From the NCBI RefSeq assembly GCF_900116855.1, contig NZ_UETD01000013.1:1-64000 (forward strand): a DNA stretch of 64,000 nt, in the 5' to 3' direction. The notes under the pieces were generated by a model. It was not told the DNA's origin, did not search any database, and saw nothing but the letters and a program-made list of their open reading frames with translations. Made by a program: the position numbers and the translations under genes. How positions within the stretch are numbered: position 1 is the first letter of the stretch; the number at the start of each line of letters is the position of its first letter. The DNA comes from Ruminococcus flavefaciens. Lineage in GTDB: Bacteria; Bacillota; Clostridia; Oscillospirales; Ruminococcaceae. Below are positions 51,875 to 60,965 of the stretch, one piece after another.

Positions 51875-52770
51875 GTAACGAAATGAAATCTGTTTACGGA
51901 AAAGCAAAGGATAATTACCACTTCAAGATCAGACTGAAGTCTACTATCCTTTTTATATGGTTTTTAATTCTTACCATTATATGTTTGCTTCCTATCTATA
52001 TCCTTGTTATCAATGCAACAAGAACACATACTGATATAGCAAACGGACTCAGCTTTATCCCCGGAACTAATCTGAAGAACAACTGGCACAAGGTATTTAA
52101 CGAGCCCGGATTCAAGCTCTGTTATAATGCCCTCGCAGGTTACAAGAACAGCTTGTTCATCACTTGCTGCTCAACTTTCCTCACAGTTTTCTTCTCAGCA
52201 CTTACTGCTTACGGTATCCACGTTTACGACTTCAAGCTCAAGGAAGTAGCTTACTCGGTTATTCTCCTTGTAATGATGGTACCTATGCAGGTTACATCAG
52301 CCGGTTTCGTAAGCTTTATGTCAGATCTTAAGCTTACAAATACATACTGGCCTCTTATCATCCCTTCCATTGCGGCTCCCGCAGTCGTATACTTCATGAG
52401 GTCATACATGAAGTCTTCATTCCCGCTGGACATCGTTGAAGCAGCGAGAATCGATGGTTGTGGAGAATTCAGGACTTTCTTATCTATTGCAATTCCTATG
52501 ATGAAGCCCGCTATAGCTGTTCAGGCTATCTTCGCTTTCATCGCAAGCTGGAACAACTTCTATACACCTAACATGATCCTCATCAGTGTTGATCTGAAGA
52601 AGAAGACCCTTCCTATGATGGTTTCCGCTCTCCAGTCATCTGATAAGTTCAATGATTACGGTGCTATCTATCTTGCAATTGCACTTTCTATTATTCCTAT
52701 CATTATCGCTTACGTTCTCCTTTCGAGATTCATCATCGCTGGTGTAGCTCTTGGCGGCGTAAAGGAATGA
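51871..52770 (+). CDS. Carbohydrate ABC transporter permease (MalG type)
   Basis: 299 residues, six membrane helices, EAA loop FPLDIVEAARIDGCGEFRTF. Completes the importer with the upstream permease and binding protein. No ATPase follows; two tandem terminators close the operon. Confidence 0.93.
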   Translation: MSNEMKSVYGKAKDNYHFKIRLKSTILFIWFLILTIICLLPIYILVINATRTHTDIANGLSFIPGTNLKNNWHKVFNEPGFKLCYNALAGYKNSLFITCCSTFLTVFFSALTAYGIHVYDFKLKEVAYSVILLVMMVPMQVTSAGFVSFMSDLKLTNTYWPLIIPSIAAPAVVYFMRSYMKSSFPLDIVEAARIDGCGEFRTFLSIAIPMMKPAIAVQAIFAFIASWNNFYTPNMILISVDLKKKTLPMMVSALQSSDKFNDYGAIYLAIALSIIPIIIAYVLLSRFIIAGVALGGVKE

Positions 52771-52780
52771 TCAAAAAATT

Positions 52781-52808
52781 ACAGCACACTTCGGTGTGCT
52801 GTTTTTTT
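52781..52808 (+). terminator. First terminator after the sugar importer
   Basis: ACAGCACAC (52781-52789), TTCG loop, GTGTGCTGT (52794-52802), then TTTTTT. Confidence 0.93.
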
Positions 52809-52837
52809 ATGGGCGCAGAAATGCGCCCATTTTTTTG
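52809..52837 (+). terminator. Second terminator before spoIIIA
   Basis: ATGGGCGCA (52809-52817), GAAA loop, TGCGCCCAT (52822-52830), then TTTTTTTG. The tandem pair isolates the sporulation operon from the importer. Confidence 0.88.
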
Positions 52838-52866
52838 TTCTATCTATGTTCTTAGCTGCATACTAT
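52838..52866 (+). promoter_or_regulatory. Possible SigE-type promoter of spoIIIA
   Basis: CATACTAT (52859-52866) fits the SigE -10 consensus. A -35-like ATC stretch lies at about 52838-52844 with 14-15-base spacing, but is weak. The known spoIIIA promoter is SigE-dependent. Confidence 0.4.
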
Positions 52867-52888
52867 TAAGTGTGAGGAGATGATCAAA

Positions 52889-53794
52889 ATGAAAGATAGT
52901 ACAAGCTTTCGCGTGATCGCAGATCATATGCCCGAAGTATTACGTAATCTTATGCTTGATACGCTGCATGAACTTTCTGACGATCTGATGGAGGTACGGC
53001 TACACTCGAGCGGTCCTGTCTGTTTTGCTTTCCCGAATAAAACGCTGTTTTTGCAAAAGAATGGCGGGACGAGCTCAGCTTTAACAGAGGAAGCATACAT
53101 TGTCAATAGGAAAGAGATCAGAGAATGTGCAGACAAGCTTTGCCATTATTCTGTACATAGCTGTACTAAACAGCTTTCAGAGGGCTGTTTTGTTATCGGA
53201 AACGGAATAAGAGTTGGCGTATCTGGAATATACTCCTCTGTGGAGCCATCTGTACTGACTGAATTCTGTTCCTTTAACTTTCGCTTGCCCCGAGAGGTCA
53301 AAGGCTGTGCAGACGGAATTTTCTCCGAGACCTTTGACAGAAATATCATTATTTGCGGAGCTGTAAATTCGGGCAAGACCACACTTCTCAGGGAGCTTTG
53401 CCGTCTTAACGGTGACCTCAGGAAAACCGTTCTCATTGACGAGAGAAATGAGGTAGCTGCTTTTTATAGCGGAACACCGCAGAACGATGTAGGGGCTATG
53501 ACAGATATTATAGGCAATTGCAGCAGAAGCCGAGGGATCATGTCAGCGATCCGTACACTTTCTCCCGAGGTCATTGTCTGTGACGAAATTGCATCTGTTG
53601 ACGATGCAGAAGCAATAATTACCGGTCTCAGCTGCGGAGTCAGGTTTATCGTTACTGCTCACGGAGAAAGCGTGAGCGAAGTCACTAAAAGAGCTGAGCT
53701 GAAAATGCTCATTGACAGCGGATTTTTCCACAAGCTGATTTTCCTTAGAGGTTCATCCTCTGTTGGGGAAGTCGGCAGGATCGTGAGGCTCTGA
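52889..53794 (+). CDS. spoIIIAA: Stage III sporulation protein AA (ATPase)
   Basis: 301 residues from the ATG at 52889, chosen because GAGGAG is eight bases upstream. Secretion-type ATPase of the mother-cell-to-forespore channel. Walker A GAVNSGKTTLLREL; Walker B VIVCDEIASVDDAEAI; ERNE and FIVTAHGES blocks. First gene of the complete spoIIIAA-AH operon. Confidence 0.95.
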   Translation: MKDSTSFRVIADHMPEVLRNLMLDTLHELSDDLMEVRLHSSGPVCFAFPNKTLFLQKNGGTSSALTEEAYIVNRKEIRECADKLCHYSVHSCTKQLSEGCFVIGNGIRVGVSGIYSSVEPSVLTEFCSFNFRLPREVKGCADGIFSETFDRNIIICGAVNSGKTTLLRELCRLNGDLRKTVLIDERNEVAAFYSGTPQNDVGAMTDIIGNCSRSRGIMSAIRTLSPEVIVCDEIASVDDAEAIITGLSCGVRFIVTAHGESVSEVTKRAELKMLIDSGFFHKLIFLRGSSSVGEVGRIVRL

Positions 53795-53795
53795 T

Positions 53796-54299
53796 ATGGA
53801 GCTTCGCTTTCTTGCGGTCATAATGCTCATTCTGAGCGGTGCCTTTTGCGGTGTTTTCTATTCGGAAAAGCTCAAAAGGCGAGTTGTGTACTGCCATGAA
53901 GCTGAGAAGCTCATGCGGCATTGTGAGGTTATGATAAGGACAGGCGGAACTGATATATTCGGAATTATCCGAGCCCTGCAGGCTGAGAATTTTTCTTGTC
54001 TCGGGTTTATATACGACCTTCCGCAGGAGTATTCGGCAAGCTGCCCCGTAAGAGAGAAATGGCGGACGCTTCTGTTGCGTGACAAGTCGGTTCCCGACGA
54101 GGAGAAAGCTGTACTTGCGGAGCTTGGGGAAGTCCTTGGAACAACCGATGTGCAGGGGCAGCTAAGCAGTATCGCTTCGCAGCTTGTTCGCATGGAGGAG
54201 CTTCGTGAACAGAGGCGGCAGGAATATATCCAAAAGGGGCGGCTTTACAGAAGTCTCGGCGTAATGGCAGGTGTTTCTGTCGGAATTATTCTGATTTGA
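53796..54299 (+). CDS. spoIIIAB: Stage III sporulation protein AB
   Basis: 167 residues. Membrane helices at both ends (residues 1-20 and the last 20), a helical body between (SVPDEEKAVLAELGEVLGTT). Matches the SpoIIIAB family size and lies between AA and AC. Role: membrane anchor of the ATPase in the SpoIIIA-SpoIIQ channel. Confidence 0.92.
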   Translation: MELRFLAVIMLILSGAFCGVFYSEKLKRRVVYCHEAEKLMRHCEVMIRTGGTDIFGIIRALQAENFSCLGFIYDLPQEYSASCPVREKWRTLLLRDKSVPDEEKAVLAELGEVLGTTDVQGQLSSIASQLVRMEELREQRRQEYIQKGRLYRSLGVMAGVSVGIILI

Positions 54300-54307
54300 G
54301 GTATTGT

Positions 54308-54505
54308 ATGGATATTGATCTGATTTTCAAGATCGCAGGAACGGGTATCATAGTTGCTGTGCTAAATCTTGTACTGAAACGGGCAGAAAGGGAGGAACAG
54401 GCTATGATGACTACCCTTGCCGGGCTTATAGTTGTTCTTGTGGTCATAATTGACGAGATTAGCGACCTTTTTGAGAAGGTCAAATCAGTTTTCGGACTAT
54501 GGTAG
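54308..54505 (+). CDS. spoIIIAC: Stage III sporulation protein AC
   Basis: 65 residues from the ATG at 54308 with GAGG just before it (an upstream TTG frame is longer but has no ribosome binding site). Two membrane helices with KRAEREEQAMMTTLAGLIVV between them, characteristic of the family. Confidence 0.9.
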   Translation: MDIDLIFKIAGTGIIVAVLNLVLKRAEREEQAMMTTLAGLIVVLVVIIDEISDLFEKVKSVFGLW

Positions 54506-54888
54506 ACAGCTGTTTTTCTGTCGGGATATTCTGTGTCTGCGGCGCACTGATCTCTGTCATATTGAGACAATATTGCTCCGAGCATTCACTGGCTGTTTCC
54601 GTTGCTGTTTCGGTATCTGTGATCATAGCAGCGGTAGTAATGCTGGAGAGCCCCTTTGCGGAGCTTCGCTCGATGATGATATCGGCAGGGATTTCCGAAA
54701 GCTATCTGAGCGCTATCTTCAAGGCAGCTGCGATATGCTGTATCACCCATATTTCGGCACAGCTATGCCGTGACAGCGGTGAGGGCGCAATGGGTGCAGC
54801 AGCCGAATTATGGGGGAGAGCAGCTCTTGTTGTGTTAAGTCTTCCTGTCCTTGAGGAGTTTATTTCTCTTCTGGGCAGGCTCATGTAG
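54499..54888 (+). CDS. spoIIIAD: Stage III sporulation protein AD
   Basis: 129 residues, four membrane helices, SESYLSAIFKAAAICCITH in the middle. Overlaps spoIIIAC by 7 bp. Confidence 0.92.
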   Translation: MVDSCFSVGIFCVCGALISVILRQYCSEHSLAVSVAVSVSVIIAAVVMLESPFAELRSMMISAGISESYLSAIFKAAAICCITHISAQLCRDSGEGAMGAAAELWGRAALVVLSLPVLEEFISLLGRLM

Positions 54889-54895
54889 GTGGAAT

Positions 54896-55990
54896 ATGCA
54901 CAAGATACTCAGAATATTTATTATAACTATATTGCTCACATTATTGCTTGTCCCCAAAAGCGTCTATGCTGAGGGCAGTCAGACCGCTGCAGACAGCTAT
55001 TACTCTCAGATTGACGAAATACTTGCCGATCATGACATCGGCTATGGAACAGAGGAACTAAGCGATAAAAGCTTCCGGGAGCTTTCCGCAGCCGTAACCG
55101 ATAGTATAGGCTGGGACGGCACTGATATCCTTTCTCTGCTCGGGACTATACTTATCGTCATTGTCGTAACAGCGGCTCTGAAAGCTACCGGTGAGGGGCT
55201 GTCTGATAGCTCCGCCGATATCTTCGGAACTGTCAGCGTTCTTACAGCAGTAACTGCAATAGTGCCAAAGCTTTTCGAGGTATTTGGCAGAGCGTCATCG
55301 GCTGTGCAGTCAGGCGGTAGCTTCATTGCTGTTTTCATTCCCGTTTTTTCGGGAATTACCGCAGCAATGGGCGGCATGACCTCGGCAGGGGTCTACGATG
55401 TGGCTGTTCTTGGTGCATCTGAGATATTTGTTCAGTTGTCCTCGTCGTTTATGATGCCTGTTGTGACTGCTTCAACTATGCTGGCGGTCACGGGAAGCGT
55501 ATTCAGCGGTGAAGATCTCGGCAGTATCGTACGCCTTGGAAAAAAACTCATAACATGGGGCATGACTGTCGCCATGACCTTGTTTACGGGACTTCTGACT
55601 ATGAAATGTACTCTTTCTGGAAAGGCTGACGGAGCGGCTGCAAAGACTACCCGATTTGTAATATCAGGCATGGTCCCTGTTGTGGGAGGAGCTGTCTCAG
55701 ATGCGTATTCAACAGTACGCGGAAGCTTCGATCTTATTCGCGGAACTGTCGGAACAGCAGGCTGCATTGCTGTTATTCTTCTGTTTCTGCCGCCTGTTTT
55801 GCAGATACTCATATTCAGAGCTGTAATGTGGACGGGGACAGCTGCCGCAGAGCTTTTCTCTGTTGAAAGTGTGGCAAAGCTGCTGAAGGCGCTTGATGAC
55901 GGACTTGCTATTGTGCAGTGCATACTTGTCTGTTTCGGGCTTATGTTCCTGTTTTCAACAGCTATACTATTACAAAACGCAGGAGGATAA
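54896..55990 (+). CDS. spoIIIAE: Stage III sporulation protein AE
   Basis: 364 residues from the ATG at 54896 (AGGTGGAAT upstream). Signal-like N-terminus, then eight or so membrane helices with the family blocks MVPVVGGAVSDAYSTVRGSF and GIIITAAMGGMTS-like repeats. Channel polytopic component. Confidence 0.93.
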   Translation: MHKILRIFIITILLTLLLVPKSVYAEGSQTAADSYYSQIDEILADHDIGYGTEELSDKSFRELSAAVTDSIGWDGTDILSLLGTILIVIVVTAALKATGEGLSDSSADIFGTVSVLTAVTAIVPKLFEVFGRASSAVQSGGSFIAVFIPVFSGITAAMGGMTSAGVYDVAVLGASEIFVQLSSSFMMPVVTASTMLAVTGSVFSGEDLGSIVRLGKKLITWGMTVAMTLFTGLLTMKCTLSGKADGAAAKTTRFVISGMVPVVGGAVSDAYSTVRGSFDLIRGTVGTAGCIAVILLFLPPVLQILIFRAVMWTGTAAAELFSVESVAKLLKALDDGLAIVQCILVCFGLMFLFSTAILLQNAGG

Positions 55991-55991
55991 A

Positions 55992-56453
55992 ATGGAGGGT
56001 ATAGTATCTGCCGCAGGCGGCGTATGTGCAGTATCGGCACTTATCTGTGTACTTCGCATGATCGCTGGCGGCACAAGACTTAAAGGACAGGCAGAACTGA
56101 TAATGAAGCTTGTTCTTGCGGCGTCTGTTATATCACTGTTTTCGGACGGAGCCGTAAATTTTGAAGTTCCAGAGGTAAATATTGGGAGCAGTAAGGATCA
56201 CAGCACTTCGCAGCAGCTCTACGATGATGAGCTTATAAGGCAGACGGGAGAGAACATTTCTCAGGTACTGAGAGGACAGCTTGAAGCATCAGGGATCGAA
56301 GCCGAAAAAATCGAGACTGAGGTTAATATTCTTTCTGACGGGAGCATAATTATTAATAGAGTCATTATCAGTTCTGCGGATAATGAAGCTGCCGCAGAGA
56401 TAATTCGCAGCAGTCTCGGGCAGGAAACGGAGGTCGTGAATGGAAATAGCTGA
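55992..56453 (+). CDS. spoIIIAF: Stage III sporulation protein AF
   Basis: 153 residues from the ATG at 55992, which follows AGGAGG. Two membrane helices in the first 60 residues and a soluble ring-building domain after. A longer frame begins inside spoIIIAE and is ignored. Confidence 0.9.
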   Translation: MEGIVSAAGGVCAVSALICVLRMIAGGTRLKGQAELIMKLVLAASVISLFSDGAVNFEVPEVNIGSSKDHSTSQQLYDDELIRQTGENISQVLRGQLEASGIEAEKIETEVNILSDGSIIINRVIISSADNEAAAEIIRSSLGQETEVVNGNS

Positions 56454-56967
56454 AAAAATACGGGAGCTTCTCAAACAAAGGAAGTGGGCTGTATTCATGA
56501 CTGTATGCGGAGTCACCGGACTGCTGCTGATAATGATATCCTCACTGCTGCCCGATAAAAAGACTGTATCCGACAGCACTTCCGCGAGTGGGCTCAGTCT
56601 CAGTGAATGTGATGAACATTGCAGCGATACGGAAAAGCGGCTCGGAGAAATGCTCAGCTGTATCGACGGTGCAGGAAATGTAAGAGTCTATATAACCTTC
56701 GGGAGCTGCGAGCGGTACATCTATGCTTCTGAGGGGCGCAGGAGCCGCTCTGAGGGCAAAACAGAGGAGGAAGACAAATATGTCATGATAGGCAGCGGAA
56801 GTGAAAAAACTCCCCTTGTGGAGACTATCGAAAAGCCTGAGGTGACAGGAGCGGTAATAGTCTGTGACGGCGGAGACAGTCCGTCAGTCAGGGAAAAGAT
56901 GTACAAAGCCGCTTCTGCGGCACTGGGTATCTCAACGGCAAAAATCTATGTTGCAAAGCTAAGATAA
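56440..56967 (+). CDS. spoIIIAG: Stage III sporulation protein AG
   Basis: 175 residues. One membrane helix (about 17-38) and a periplasmic-side ring domain (MLSCIDGAGNVRVYITF; VTGAVIVCDGGDSPSVREKM). SpoIIIAG forms a large ring in the intermembrane space. Overlaps spoIIIAF by 14 bp. Confidence 0.92.
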   Translation: MEIAEKIRELLKQRKWAVFMTVCGVTGLLLIMISSLLPDKKTVSDSTSASGLSLSECDEHCSDTEKRLGEMLSCIDGAGNVRVYITFGSCERYIYASEGRRSRSEGKTEEEDKYVMIGSGSEKTPLVETIEKPEVTGAVIVCDGGDSPSVREKMYKAASAALGISTAKIYVAKLR

Positions 56968-56980
56968 AAGGAGAATTACT

Positions 56981-57532
56981 ATGAAAAAACCATCACTTAT
57001 CATCGGAAAAAAGCAGATAATCATGACCTGTCTCACACTTATGCTGGCGGTGGCGGTCTACATAAACTACACAGCCTCGCCGAAGCTTCCCGATGAGGGC
57101 GGTTCGGCGGTGTTCTCGGAGGAGAATGAGAAAGTAAGATACGGCGAGACAGAGTTCGTAAACGCTGAGGCAGAGCCCATGTCAGGGGACTACTTTGCAC
57201 AGGCGCGTATAGATAAGCTGAGAGACCGTGATGAAGCGGTACAGACCTTGCAGACCATGATAGGCGGAGGAGATGTTACCGAGGACGAAATGGTAGTCAA
57301 TGCACTGGACGCGGTTCAGGTCTCAAAGCTCATCGAAAGCGAGGGTACTATCGAATCTCTCATCAAAGCGCAGGGATTTCAGGACTGTATCGCATATCTT
57401 GACGGAGAAAATGCAAAGGTAGTGGTGAAGACCGAGGGGCTTGAAAAGTCGCAGGCAGCAGCCATTAAGGAGATTATTCTGGGCGAAACTGAAGTTCCTG
57501 CAGAAAATATCAGAATTTTTGAGGTGAAATAG
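56981..57532 (+). CDS. spoIIIAH: Stage III sporulation protein AH
   Basis: 183 residues. One N-terminal membrane helix (about 13-28) and the YscJ/FliF-like domain (KLRDRDEAVQTLQTMI, VSKLIESEGTIESLIKAQGF, AENIRIFEV), which meets SpoIIQ from the forespore. ATG at 56981 after AAAGGAG. Confidence 0.94.
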   Translation: MKKPSLIIGKKQIIMTCLTLMLAVAVYINYTASPKLPDEGGSAVFSEENEKVRYGETEFVNAEAEPMSGDYFAQARIDKLRDRDEAVQTLQTMIGGGDVTEDEMVVNALDAVQVSKLIESEGTIESLIKAQGFQDCIAYLDGENAKVVVKTEGLEKSQAAAIKEIILGETEVPAENIRIFEVK

Positions 57533-57561
57533 TTGAACTGAGCGAAATAATTTGGTATAAT
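57533..57561 (+). promoter_or_regulatory. Promoter of the asp23-nusB operon
   Basis: TTGAAC (57533-57538), 17-base spacer, TATAAT (57556-57561); begins right after the spoIIIAH stop codon. Confidence 0.78.
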
Positions 57562-57631
57562 ATAATAGTAAGGGTGTAAGTACAGTTTTGATTAAAAAAT
57601 ACACCCAAATATGTGCCAACGGAGGTCCCAT

Positions 57632-57973
57632 ATGGAAGTTGAAGAGATGAAGCCTGAGGTATCAAGCAGACTTAAAATATCAGAGGATGTGCTCATAGCT
57701 ATCGCAAAGCTGGCGGCACAGGACGTCAAGGGCGTTGCAGGTCTTGGCGGAGAAGTGGGCAAGATGAGCAAGCTCAGAAAGAACGGCCCCATAAAGATCA
57801 GCATGATGGGCGATGTTGCTGCTATCGACATGAAGATAGTTATAAAGAGCGGCGAGAAGGCGTGCAATGTTGCACAGGAGGTCCAGACAGTAGTCAAGGA
57901 GAATGTGCAGAATATGACGGGCGTCCCCGTTGCAAGAGTTAACGTAACAGTAAGCGGAGTAGTTTTTGAATGA
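57632..57973 (+). CDS. Asp23/Gls24-family envelope stress protein
   Basis: 113 residues from the ATG at 57632 (CGGAGGTCCCAT). The DUF322 core is visible (ISEDVLIAIAKLAAQDVKGV; GVPVARVNVTVSGVVF). Cell-envelope-associated protein of alkaline shock families, commonly placed upstream of nusB in Clostridia. Overlaps the next gene by 4 bp. Confidence 0.93.
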   Translation: MEVEEMKPEVSSRLKISEDVLIAIAKLAAQDVKGVAGLGGEVGKMSKLRKNGPIKISMMGDVAAIDMKIVIKSGEKACNVAQEVQTVVKENVQNMTGVPVARVNVTVSGVVFE

Positions 57974-58428
57974 TCCGCAGGTACAGGCAGGACGACCTTG
58001 GCGGTGCAGCTGAGGTCTTCCGCTCTGCTTTTTCGTCAGAGCCATGGAAAGAGGATTGGAGCCGTGAGCTTGCGGCAGAACGTATATCCCAGCTCATGTC
58101 AGCTCCGCAGTCTGTGGGCTATGTGTATGAGGAAAACGGTGTCATTCAGGCGATACTCTGCGGAAGAAAGCTGACCTATCTCCACGGGACAGAATATGTC
58201 ATAGACGAGTTCTGCGTGTCGCCGTCTGTCCAGAGACAGGGGACGGGAACTGCCGTAATGGAATATGCTGCTTATGAGCTGCGCCGCGAGGGAGTAGTCG
58301 CCATGGCACTTATGACCACAAGGGGCTATCCAAGTGAGATGTTTTATCTGAAAAACGGATTTGAAGCAATAGACGGTATGGTATTCATGTATCGTTCAAT
58401 AAAGGAGAATGTAAATGACAAGACGTGA
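57970..58428 (+). CDS. GNAT-family N-acetyltransferase
   Basis: 152 residues. Acetyl-CoA binding motif A in EFCVSPSVQRQGTGTAVMEY (R/QxxGxG/A). Lies between asp23 and nusB, overlapping asp23 by 4 bp and nusB by 14 bp. Target unknown; RimI-like protein acetylation or small-molecule acetylation are both open. Confidence 0.88.
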   Translation: MIRRYRQDDLGGAAEVFRSAFSSEPWKEDWSRELAAERISQLMSAPQSVGYVYEENGVIQAILCGRKLTYLHGTEYVIDEFCVSPSVQRQGTGTAVMEYAAYELRREGVVAMALMTTRGYPSEMFYLKNGFEAIDGMVFMYRSIKENVNDKT

Positions 58429-58831
58429 AATAAGAGACAGCGCATTCAAGCTGGTATTTGAACAGCTTCTGCGCGACGATGATATAAACGAGCTTTACGA
58501 GATCGCCGAGGAGATAGAGGAGATCACAGTAAATGATGAAGTAAAGAAGATAGTCGAGGGAACTCTCACTCATGCCGAGGAGCTGGACAGCATAATTGCA
58601 AAATACAGTAAATCCAGAAGTATTTCCCGTATCTCAAAGCTCAATCTGGCTATACTCCGTATTGCTATGTATGAGTCGCTGTACGACGATAATACTCCCA
58701 TGAATGCGGCTATCAGCGAGGCTATCAAGCTTTCCATGATGTATACATATCAGGAGGATACTGCTTTCATCAACGGAGTTCTCGGCGCATTTTCAAGAGA
58801 TACCCGGAAGGAAGAGAACGCAGATGCCTGA
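58415..58831 (+). CDS. nusB: Transcription antitermination factor NusB
   Basis: 138 residues, all-helical. RNA-binding family blocks: REIRDSAFKLVFEQL, SISRISKLNLAILRIAMYE, NAAISEAIKLSMMY and AFINGVLGAF. Supports antitermination of rRNA operons with NusE. ATG at 58415, AAGGAG upstream. Confidence 0.96.
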   Translation: MTRREIRDSAFKLVFEQLLRDDDINELYEIAEEIEEITVNDEVKKIVEGTLTHAEELDSIIAKYSKSRSISRISKLNLAILRIAMYESLYDDNTPMNAAISEAIKLSMMYTYQEDTAFINGVLGAFSRDTRKEENADA

Positions 58832-59771
58832 GTTTCTCGGTATAGATACCAGCAATTATACTACCTCGGCGGCAGTTTACGTCAGTGAGGATAACAGGAT
58901 ATATCAGACGAAGAAGCTTCTTCCAGTTAAGGAGGGGGAGCTTGGTCTGAGACAGAGCGATGCGGTATTCCATCATACGAAACAGCTTCCCGAGATGATA
59001 GAGAGGCTTTTCGGCGAGACGGAGCTCAGTGCTCCCATGACGGTAACTGCATCGGCGAGACCGCGTAATACGGAAGGCTCATATATGCCCTGTTTTCTCT
59101 GCGGAGAGGGCTTTGCACGGTCATATTCCGCAGTTACGGGAGCAAAGCTGTATACCACATCCCACCAGATCGGTCATATCCTTGCGGCACTGTATTCCGC
59201 GGACAGGCTCGAGCTTGTGAAAGAGCCGTTCATAGCCTTCCATGTCAGCGGAGGAACTACCGATTGTCTGCTGTGCGAGCCTGACGAGGATAACGTTCTC
59301 TCCATTTCGGAGATAGGCACCTCTCTTGATCTGAAGGCAGGACAGGCTGTTGACCGCACTGGTGTCATGCTGGGACTGCGTTTTCCATGCGGAGCCGAGC
59401 TTGAAAAGCTGGCGGCAGGTGCCGACAAGTATTATAAAGTTAAACCTGTCCTGAAAAACGGCAGCTGCTGTCTTTCGGGAGTTGAGAATAAGTGCGGCAG
59501 TATGCTGAAAAACGGGGAGTCCCCCGAAAACACAGCGAGATACTGCCTTGATTTTATTGCAGATACTATTATCGCCATGACAGCTTATGCCGTGGAAAAG
59601 CACGGGGAGCTGCCCCTTGTTTTCGCAGGAGGAGTTATGTCGGACGTTATTATCCGCGACAGGATAATTTCCCGATATCCCTCCGCAAGCTTTGCAGAGC
59701 CGCAGTTTTCCTGCGACAATGCGGCAGGAGTGGCGATATACGGCTATCTTAAAAGTACGGGAGAAAAGTGA
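58824..59771 (+). CDS. Kae1/TsaD-like (M22) domain protein
   Basis: 315 residues, ASKHA/Kae1 fold related to TsaD. Metal-binding histidines His114 and His118 in TSHQIGHILAAL, ATP-binding GVDTSNYTTS-like start (FLGIDTSNYTTSAAVYV), HVSGGTTDCLLCE and GGVMSD. It is shorter than TsaD and the HLEGH motif is HQIGH. Second Kae1-family members are known in Firmicutes next to xseA; its role in t6A synthesis or elsewhere is not proven. Overlaps nusB by 8 bp. Confidence 0.85.
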   Translation: MPEFLGIDTSNYTTSAAVYVSEDNRIYQTKKLLPVKEGELGLRQSDAVFHHTKQLPEMIERLFGETELSAPMTVTASARPRNTEGSYMPCFLCGEGFARSYSAVTGAKLYTTSHQIGHILAALYSADRLELVKEPFIAFHVSGGTTDCLLCEPDEDNVLSISEIGTSLDLKAGQAVDRTGVMLGLRFPCGAELEKLAAGADKYYKVKPVLKNGSCCLSGVENKCGSMLKNGESPENTARYCLDFIADTIIAMTAYAVEKHGELPLVFAGGVMSDVIIRDRIISRYPSASFAEPQFSCDNAAGVAIYGYLKSTGEK

Positions 59772-60961
59772 TGCCTGTAATCACAGTAACACAGATAAAC
59801 AGATACATCGGCTCTATACTGAAAAATGACAGGAACATTCAGGGCATCATGGTCCGCGGAGAGATATCCAACTATGTGAAGCATTTCCGCAGCGGTCATG
59901 TGTACTTCACCCTGAAGGACAGCGAGAGTGCCATAAAGGCAGTGATGTTTGCGAATTCGGCAGCTCGTCTGAAGTTTGCCCCCGAGGACGGTATGGCTGT
60001 TATAGTTTCGGGAAGTATAGGAGTCTACGAGCGCGACGGAGCCTATCAGCTCTATGTGAACGATATTATCCCCGAGGGCGCAGGCGCTCAGGGAGCGGCT
60101 CTTGAGCAGCTGAAACGGAAGCTGCAAAAGGAGGGCATTTTTGACACCGCACACAAGCGCCCCATACCTGCTATGCCGAAAAAGATAGGTGCAGTTACCT
60201 CTCTCAGCGGCGCAGCGGTAAGGGATATAATAAACGTCCTTTCGAGGAGATACCCATTAGGCGAGGTCTACGCCGTAAATGCACTTGTACAGGGCGAGGG
60301 AGCTCCCGAGTCCGTGTGCAGAGGTATACTCCGCGCAGAAGCCGCGGGCTGCGATGTTATCATCGTGGGGCGAGGCGGAGGCTCCAGCGAGGACCTGAGT
60401 GCATTCAATACCGAAAAGGTGGCATATGCCATATATAATTGCAAGGTGCCTGTTATCTCGGCTGTGGGACATGAGACAGACTTTACCATTGCCGACCTTG
60501 CGGCTGACCTTAGAGCTCCCACGCCGTCAGCAGCGGCGGAGCTGGCAGCTCCCGATATATCCATGCTTTATGAGAAGATAGGCATTCTGGAGCGCCGATA
60601 CGAAAAGGCTGCACTTGCGGTTCTTGACAGGAGCACCGACAGGTTTGTCGCACTGAATGCACGTCTTGCGGCACAGTCTCCCGAGAACCGTCTGAAGCTC
60701 ACTGGCGAGAAGCTTTCAGCATTGAACAAGCGCCGTGATGCAGCTTTTCTGCGGTATATGGACAGGCTTGAGAGACAGCTCGGTGAAAAAGCGGCAAGGC
60801 TTGACAGTCTCAGTCCGCTGAAGGTTCTTTCAAGGGGCTATTCTCTCGTGTATAAGGAAGACAGTCTGCTCAGCAGCTCCGAGAGCCTTAAAAAAGGTGA
60901 CAAAGTGAAGATAACCTTCGGGAGCGGCGGCGCGGAAGCGGAAATTACTGATAAATGGTGA
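59771..60961 (+). CDS. xseA: Exodeoxyribonuclease VII large subunit
   Basis: 396 residues from the ATG at 59771 (GGGAGAAAAGTG upstream; overlaps the preceding stop by one base). N-terminal OB fold (QGIMVRGEISNYVKHFRSGH), catalytic domain with VGRGGGSSEDLSAFN and VISAVGHETDFTI, then coiled coil. Degrades single-stranded DNA from both ends. Confidence 0.96.
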   Translation: MPVITVTQINRYIGSILKNDRNIQGIMVRGEISNYVKHFRSGHVYFTLKDSESAIKAVMFANSAARLKFAPEDGMAVIVSGSIGVYERDGAYQLYVNDIIPEGAGAQGAALEQLKRKLQKEGIFDTAHKRPIPAMPKKIGAVTSLSGAAVRDIINVLSRRYPLGEVYAVNALVQGEGAPESVCRGILRAEAAGCDVIIVGRGGGSSEDLSAFNTEKVAYAIYNCKVPVISAVGHETDFTIADLAADLRAPTPSAAAELAAPDISMLYEKIGILERRYEKAALAVLDRSTDRFVALNARLAAQSPENRLKLTGEKLSALNKRRDAAFLRYMDRLERQLGEKAARLDSLSPLKVLSRGYSLVYKEDSLLSSSESLKKGDKVKITFGSGGAEAEITDKW

Positions 60962-60965
60962 TATA

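Noticed and set aside
52838..52866. Firm call of a SigE promoter for spoIIIA
   Set aside because: The -10 element fits, but the -35 is weak; kept only as a low-confidence feature.
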